Shown in pieces: positions 59,906 through 64,000 of a stretch of DNA of 64,000 nt. A model generated the notes under the pieces. It saw only the letters and a program-made list of their open reading frames with translations. It searched no databases and was not told the origin of the DNA. Made by a program: the position numbers and the translations under genes. Source of the DNA: Macrostomum hystrix (lineage: Eukaryota > Platyhelminthes > Macrostomidae); assembly GCA_950097015.1 (NCBI GenBank), contig CATNEN010000034.1:2705501-2769500 (forward strand), in the 5' to 3' direction. How positions within the stretch are numbered: the stretch's first letter is position 1; each line of letters starts with the position of its first letter.

Positions 59906-60164
59906 GGATTTAAGGCTTATTTTAGCGACGTCTTATTTACTAAATCTTATTCAGCAACAAGGCTTGAGTAGTTTCTTGTTGAATTCAAATAAAAAATGAA
60001 CTCATATGAAAATATAACACGTATGTCAATCTATGTTTCACATTCACTAAACCAACAATTTCATTAACTTTAGAGGTTCATTTTCTAAGAATTTCTAAAA
60101 GAATGCTGATATTACATGAAACAATATAACTGGCCCCACAATAGGCCTACACCATGCACTACCC

Positions 60165-60690
60165 ACTTCCCCACTTTCACCCCACCTCCCTACCCCATTG
60201 TCACCACCTCCCTATCCCATAGTCACCACATCCCTACCCCATTGTCATCACCTCCCTATCCCATTGTCACCACCTTCCTACCCCATTGTCACCACCTCCC
60301 TACCCCATAGTCACCACCTCCCTACCCCATTTTCACCACCTTCCTACCCCATAGTCACCACCTTCCTACCCCATTGTCACCACCTCCCTACCCCATAGTC
60401 ACCACCTCCCTACCCCATTTTCACCACCTTCCTACCCCATAGTCACCACCTCCCTACCCCATTTTCACCACCTTCCTACCCCATTGTCACCACCTCCCTA
60501 CCCCATTGTCACCACCTCCCTACCCCATAGTCACCACCCCCCAACCCCATTGTCACCACCTCCCTACTCCATTGTCACCACCTCCCTACCCCATTGTCAC
60601 CACCTTCCTACCACATTGTCACCACCTCCCTACCCCATTGTCACCACCTCCCTACCCCATTGTCACCACCTCCTCCCTGCCCCACATTTA
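60165..60690 (+). repeat. 22-bp pyrimidine-rich minisatellite
   Basis: About 23 copies of ACCACCTCCCTACCCCATTG plus TC, with AGTC and TTTC variants. Not inside a recognised gene. Confidence 0.95.
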
Positions 60691-60699
60691 TACTCATTG

Positions 60700-61975
60700 T
60701 GCCTACTTTCGGCACCTCTCTACCCCACTTTCGCTACCTAACTTCCCCTGTTGAGAAGACACGGGAAATAGGATCGTATTCCCCTACCTTCCCACTTTGC
60801 TATTCCCTTGTGCAATTTCTGGCCGATAATATAACAATTGCCAGTTGCTTTTACAGAGGTCGCATTATCAGACCATTCATTCTTGCAAAAGAAGAAATCA
60901 ATGGTATCCTAGAAATAACCTGCACTTTATAGATAGCTAATACTATTGGCATTGTGTAGGACCAACTTGCCTATTGTTCTGCTGCCTGTAATCCAACTGC
61001 AATAAGTTCACTTCAATATCATCATCGCAATGCCTCAATCGATGAAGTTTTGCCGCAACGGAAGCCTCAGCAGAAAAATTCCGGAACTTTTGGGGCCCAA
61101 CGAGTTGAGTTGAGCAAAAAAGTTCTTCGCTATTAATATTTCTTGGAAGGAAATAGCTCGTAGAATAGCTTGCATAGATCTATATATGATTATGTTGGCG
61201 CTGTTGTTACCGCATTCAAAGGACTATCTTTATTGGCGTGCCACAAAACTCATTAAAATTAGCTGACTACAGGCAAACTGCTGCTGCAAAAAGTGTTCGC
61301 GGTTGGTTCAATTATGCATAGTTAAATATATCTCCTTTCGTTAGCTTCTTTATAGTATGTCTTTTAGTCATTAACTTCTATTGATAGGGTGTCTGCAGAC
61401 ACTGAGTTTTGGTGGCTGTGTAGGAAGCAATTCTGTCTAGTATTTCGCTGCTATTAAGTACACTGGCTGGCACTGGTACATACTCATTGCGCCTTGCGGT
61501 CTGGCTCTCATTGTTTGGTAGGCACCGAATGAATAAGGCGGCATAGTAGATACTGGCTGCGGGTCATTGGCAGTAGGCTTCATTGCTTCAGTCCATGGAC
61601 TGGGGGGAGGCTGCCAGTCCTACCCCGATTTCCATCCGATAAACCCCGAATTTGGGAAATTAAGTTTCTTGCTCAACGACAAATTTTGAGCTTGGGCCGA
61701 GATTCGTCCAAAGCTCTAACCACTAAGCTCTTGACAAATGATAAAAGTGAATAAGACGATTGTGTGTAGCTCAAGCCCGTTATAAATATCAGTAAGATTG
61801 CATTGGCTTGACGCTTTCTGGAATGGAGAGCGCGTGTAAGGCGCTTTTCAATTCGCTTTGCATGGCAAACTTTTGCGTTTGCTCGTGTGTATTGTTATTG
61901 TAAATAATGTAACTCTTGCTGGAGTACACAGTGTATCACGCTCATTTCTATAGTCTGGAATGCTAGCCGGTGAAT
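60700..61975. other. Spacer downstream of the peptide gene
   Basis: No gene recognised; contains a reverse SINE remnant at 61580-61735. The 3' UTR of the minus-strand peptide gene should lie at the right end. Confidence 0.45.
61580..61735 (-). mobile_element. SINE-like family A remnant
   Basis: Reverse orientation with TCAGTCCATGGACTGGG (body) and AAAGCTCTAACCACTAAGCT (tRNA-like A-box complement). Heavily diverged between them. Confidence 0.55.
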
Positions 61976-61980
61976 TACGA

Positions 61981-62423
61981 TCAGCCGCGCAGCCGCTCCC
62001 GCCGCTTTCTCAACTCGCACTCGGTCAGCATGACGTTAACATCCGCGCAGCAGCGGTAGTAGGTGGGCTGGTGGAATTTCTGCTTCGGCGACGACTTACT
62101 GCGGCGCCAGGAGCATAGCAGGCAGCTGGTGTGCCCGGCCACGTCTTCGCACAAGTCGCGCATCTCCAACTGGTCAGCGCCGACGACCTCGTGGTCCATT
62201 GTTGCGAATGCGGCTGTCGGCTGGATGGTGGCGGCTGCCAGTAGCAGAGCGCAGCAGTTGAGAAATAGCAGGGCGTTCTGGGAACAAATTGGGTAGGCAA
62301 AAAAGAAATTTGTAACCCTAAAGCAAATGAAGCAAATGCGTCACGATAAAACTGGTTTCTAAGATAGTGATGCATTTTAACAAGCATGAACACTTTAATT
62401 CACTCAAAATGCAAACTTACCAT
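61981..62423 (-). CDS. Secreted cysteine-rich small peptide precursor
   Basis: Minus strand. Exon 1 contributes only the ATG (62423-62421), followed at once by a GTAAGT donor; exon 2 is 62277-61981 after a TTGTTCCCAG acceptor. Together they encode 99 aa. Residues 1-27 are a convincing signal peptide (NALLFLNCCALLLAA core). The mature part has six cysteines spaced C-x8-C-x2-C-x20-CC-x9-C, with the ends LCEDVAGHTSCLLC and YYRCCADVN, then a basic tail with KRR. This looks like a disulfide-rich hormone or neuropeptide precursor. I do not recognise the family. Splitting a start codon from the rest of a signal peptide is common in secreted peptide genes. A methionine inside the chain (at 62199) would lose the signal peptide and is not favoured. 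Confidence 0.72.
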
Positions 62424-62899
62424 GACTTGAAAAAACGTATCGATCTGAAGAAAAACATGAAACTCAAAGCGGAGCCGAGTCTGCGAATTCGTGGTTCCTG
62501 ACTTGCGTCTCGTCGTTTTATGCGTTTCGGTTGAGGCCGGTCAGGTCGAATCGCGACTGCCCAGGCTTTTAGCCAGTCAGCCCTCCCCGGCTTCTGTGAT
62601 TGGTCGGTGACTTTTGAGAAGTTTGGGAAACGTCAGGGAGACGCGAAAATGTTCCCTGTCATTTCTCTCATTTCTCCTTAATTCAGAGATAATTATGGAA
62701 TGGTTGTCCTAAGTTTGTCGACTCGAACAGCAGACTTGCCGGCTGTAGAGGTAGACAAGTTTCTCTAATCCTCAGGATTTGAATTTGGCTGAGACCAAAG
62801 CCTCCAAATGCAGCTAATCTTAAATTGTCCGCTTCAGCTGGAACGATTCCAGCTGACTGAAATGTATGCAAATCTTCTAGAAAATTATCTACTCAGCGG

Positions 62900-63985
62900 C
62901 GTTCCTAAACCTCCTCAGGGTTTATTCCTAAACCTCCTCAGGGTTTATTCCTAAACCTCCTCAGGGTTTATTCCTAAACATCCTCAGGGTTTATTCCTAA
63001 ACCTCCTCACGGTTTATTCCTAAACCTCCTCAGGGTTTATTCCTAAACCTCCTCAGGGTTTATTCCTAAACCTCCTCAGGGTTTATTCCTAAACCTCCTC
63101 ACGGTTTATTCCTAAACCTCTTCAGGGTTTATTCTTAAACCTCCTCACGGTTTATTCTTAAACCTCCTCAGGGTTTATTCCTAAACCTCCTCAGGGTTTA
63201 TTCTTAAACCTCCTCAGGGTTTATTCTTAAACCTCCTCAGGGTTTATTCCTAAACCTCCTCAGGGTTTATTCCTAAACCTCCTCACGGTTTATTCCTAAA
63301 CCTCCTCAGGGTTTATTCCTAAACCTCTTCAGGGTTTATTCCTAAACCTCCTCAGCGTTTATTCTTAAACCTCCTCAGGGTTTATTCCTAAACCTCCTCA
63401 GGGTTTATTCCTAAACCTCCTCAGGGTTTATTCTTAAACCTCCTCAGGGTTTATTCCTAAACCTCCTCAGGGTTTATTCTTAAACCTCCTCAGGGTTTAT
63501 TCTTAAACCTCCTCAGGGTTTATTCCTAAACCTCCTCAGGGTTTATTCTTAAACCTCCTCAGGGTTTATTCCTAAACCTCCTGACGGTTTATTCTTAAAC
63601 CTCCTCAGGGTTTATTCTTAAACCTCCTCAGGGTTTATTCTTAAACCTCCTCAGGGTTTATTCCTAAACCTCCTCACGGTTTATTCTTAAACCTCCTCAG
63701 GGTTTATTCTTAAACCTCCTCAGGGTTTATTCTTAAACCTCCTCAGGGTTTATTCCTAAACCTCCTCACGGTTTATTCCTAAACCTCTTCAGGGTTTATT
63801 CCTAAACCTCCTCAGGGTTTATTCTTAAACCTCCTCAGGGTTTATTCCTAAACCTCCTCAGGGTTTATTCCTAAACCTCCTCAGGGTTTATTCCTAAACC
63901 TCCTCACGGTTTATTCCTAAACCTCCTCAGGGTTTATTCCCTAACCTCCTCCGGGTTTATTCCTAAATCTCTTCAGGGTTTATAG
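62900..63985 (+). repeat. 23-bp minisatellite at the window edge
   Basis: About 47 copies of GTTTATTCCTAAACCTCCTC plus AGG, with TTCTTAAAC and TCACGG variants in recurring patterns. It fades out within the last 40 bases of the window. Confidence 0.97.
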
Positions 63986-64000
63986 ATAATTCGATTCAGG

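Noticed and set aside
62025-62393. 122-aa minus-strand frame overlapping the cysteine-rich peptide
   Set aside because: Different frame from the signal-peptide reading and it runs through the splice acceptor; lower plausibility.
3503-62940. CRISPR arrays
   Set aside because: Repeats are direct, contiguous and without unique spacers, in an animal genome.

Overview
This is animal nuclear DNA. It has spliced protein-coding genes with GT-AG introns, tRNA-derived SINE-like repeats, a MITE, AATAAA poly(A) signals and metazoan gene families (SLC5 transporter, Rab33, Zwilch, PSMC4, PSMD14, MEMO1, C-type lectin). The species cannot be fixed from sequence alone. Exons are GC-rich at third positions, introns and spacers are AT-rich, and introns are full of short-unit minisatellites; a spiralian such as a free-living flatworm would fit, but that is inference.

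Layout: 1-3.3 kb is AT-rich spacer with one miRNA-like hairpin. 3.3-22.2 kb holds a head-to-tail pair of SLC5 genes of the sodium-coupled monocarboxylate transporter type, each with 12 coding exons at identical splice positions (596 and 590 aa). 23.9-30.1 kb is a Rab33-like GTPase (3 exons). 32.0-36.4 kb is a probable Zwilch, a subunit of the RZZ kinetochore complex (5 exons). 38.1-38.4 kb is a small one-membrane-segment protein, possibly HIG1-like. 42.5-44.6 kb is PSMC4/Rpt3 and 45.9-47.3 kb is PSMD14/Rpn11, both subunits of the 19S proteasome regulatory particle and both on the plus strand. 50.7-51.5 kb is an intronless secreted C-type-lectin-like protein. 52.9-54.4 kb (minus) is an acidic-repeat protein with a divergent CAP-like C-terminal half. 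56.8-58.4 kb is MEMO1. 62.0-62.4 kb (minus) is a 99-aa secreted cysteine-rich peptide. All exon joins below were checked for reading phase by hand; every assembled gene ends in one stop with a length divisible by three.

The most unusual feature is the tandem repeats. By adding my spans, roughly a quarter of the window is minisatellite with units of 14-42 bp, mostly inside introns or just outside genes. Several units contain splice-site sequences. In SLC5 gene 1 the intron 1 array is made of copies of that intron's own 5' splice junction, and the intron 2 array repeats a 3' splice-site-like CCCCAG|TAC, resembling the true acceptor that follows it. The paralogous gene has the same intron positions but unrelated arrays, so the arrays arose, or were replaced, after duplication. 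Two SINE-like families, a hAT-type MITE with target-site duplication, long inverted repeats and gene-conversion tracts between the SLC5 paralogues complete the picture.

The genes are mostly unrelated in function. The exceptions are the two neighbouring 19S proteasome genes and the transporter pair.
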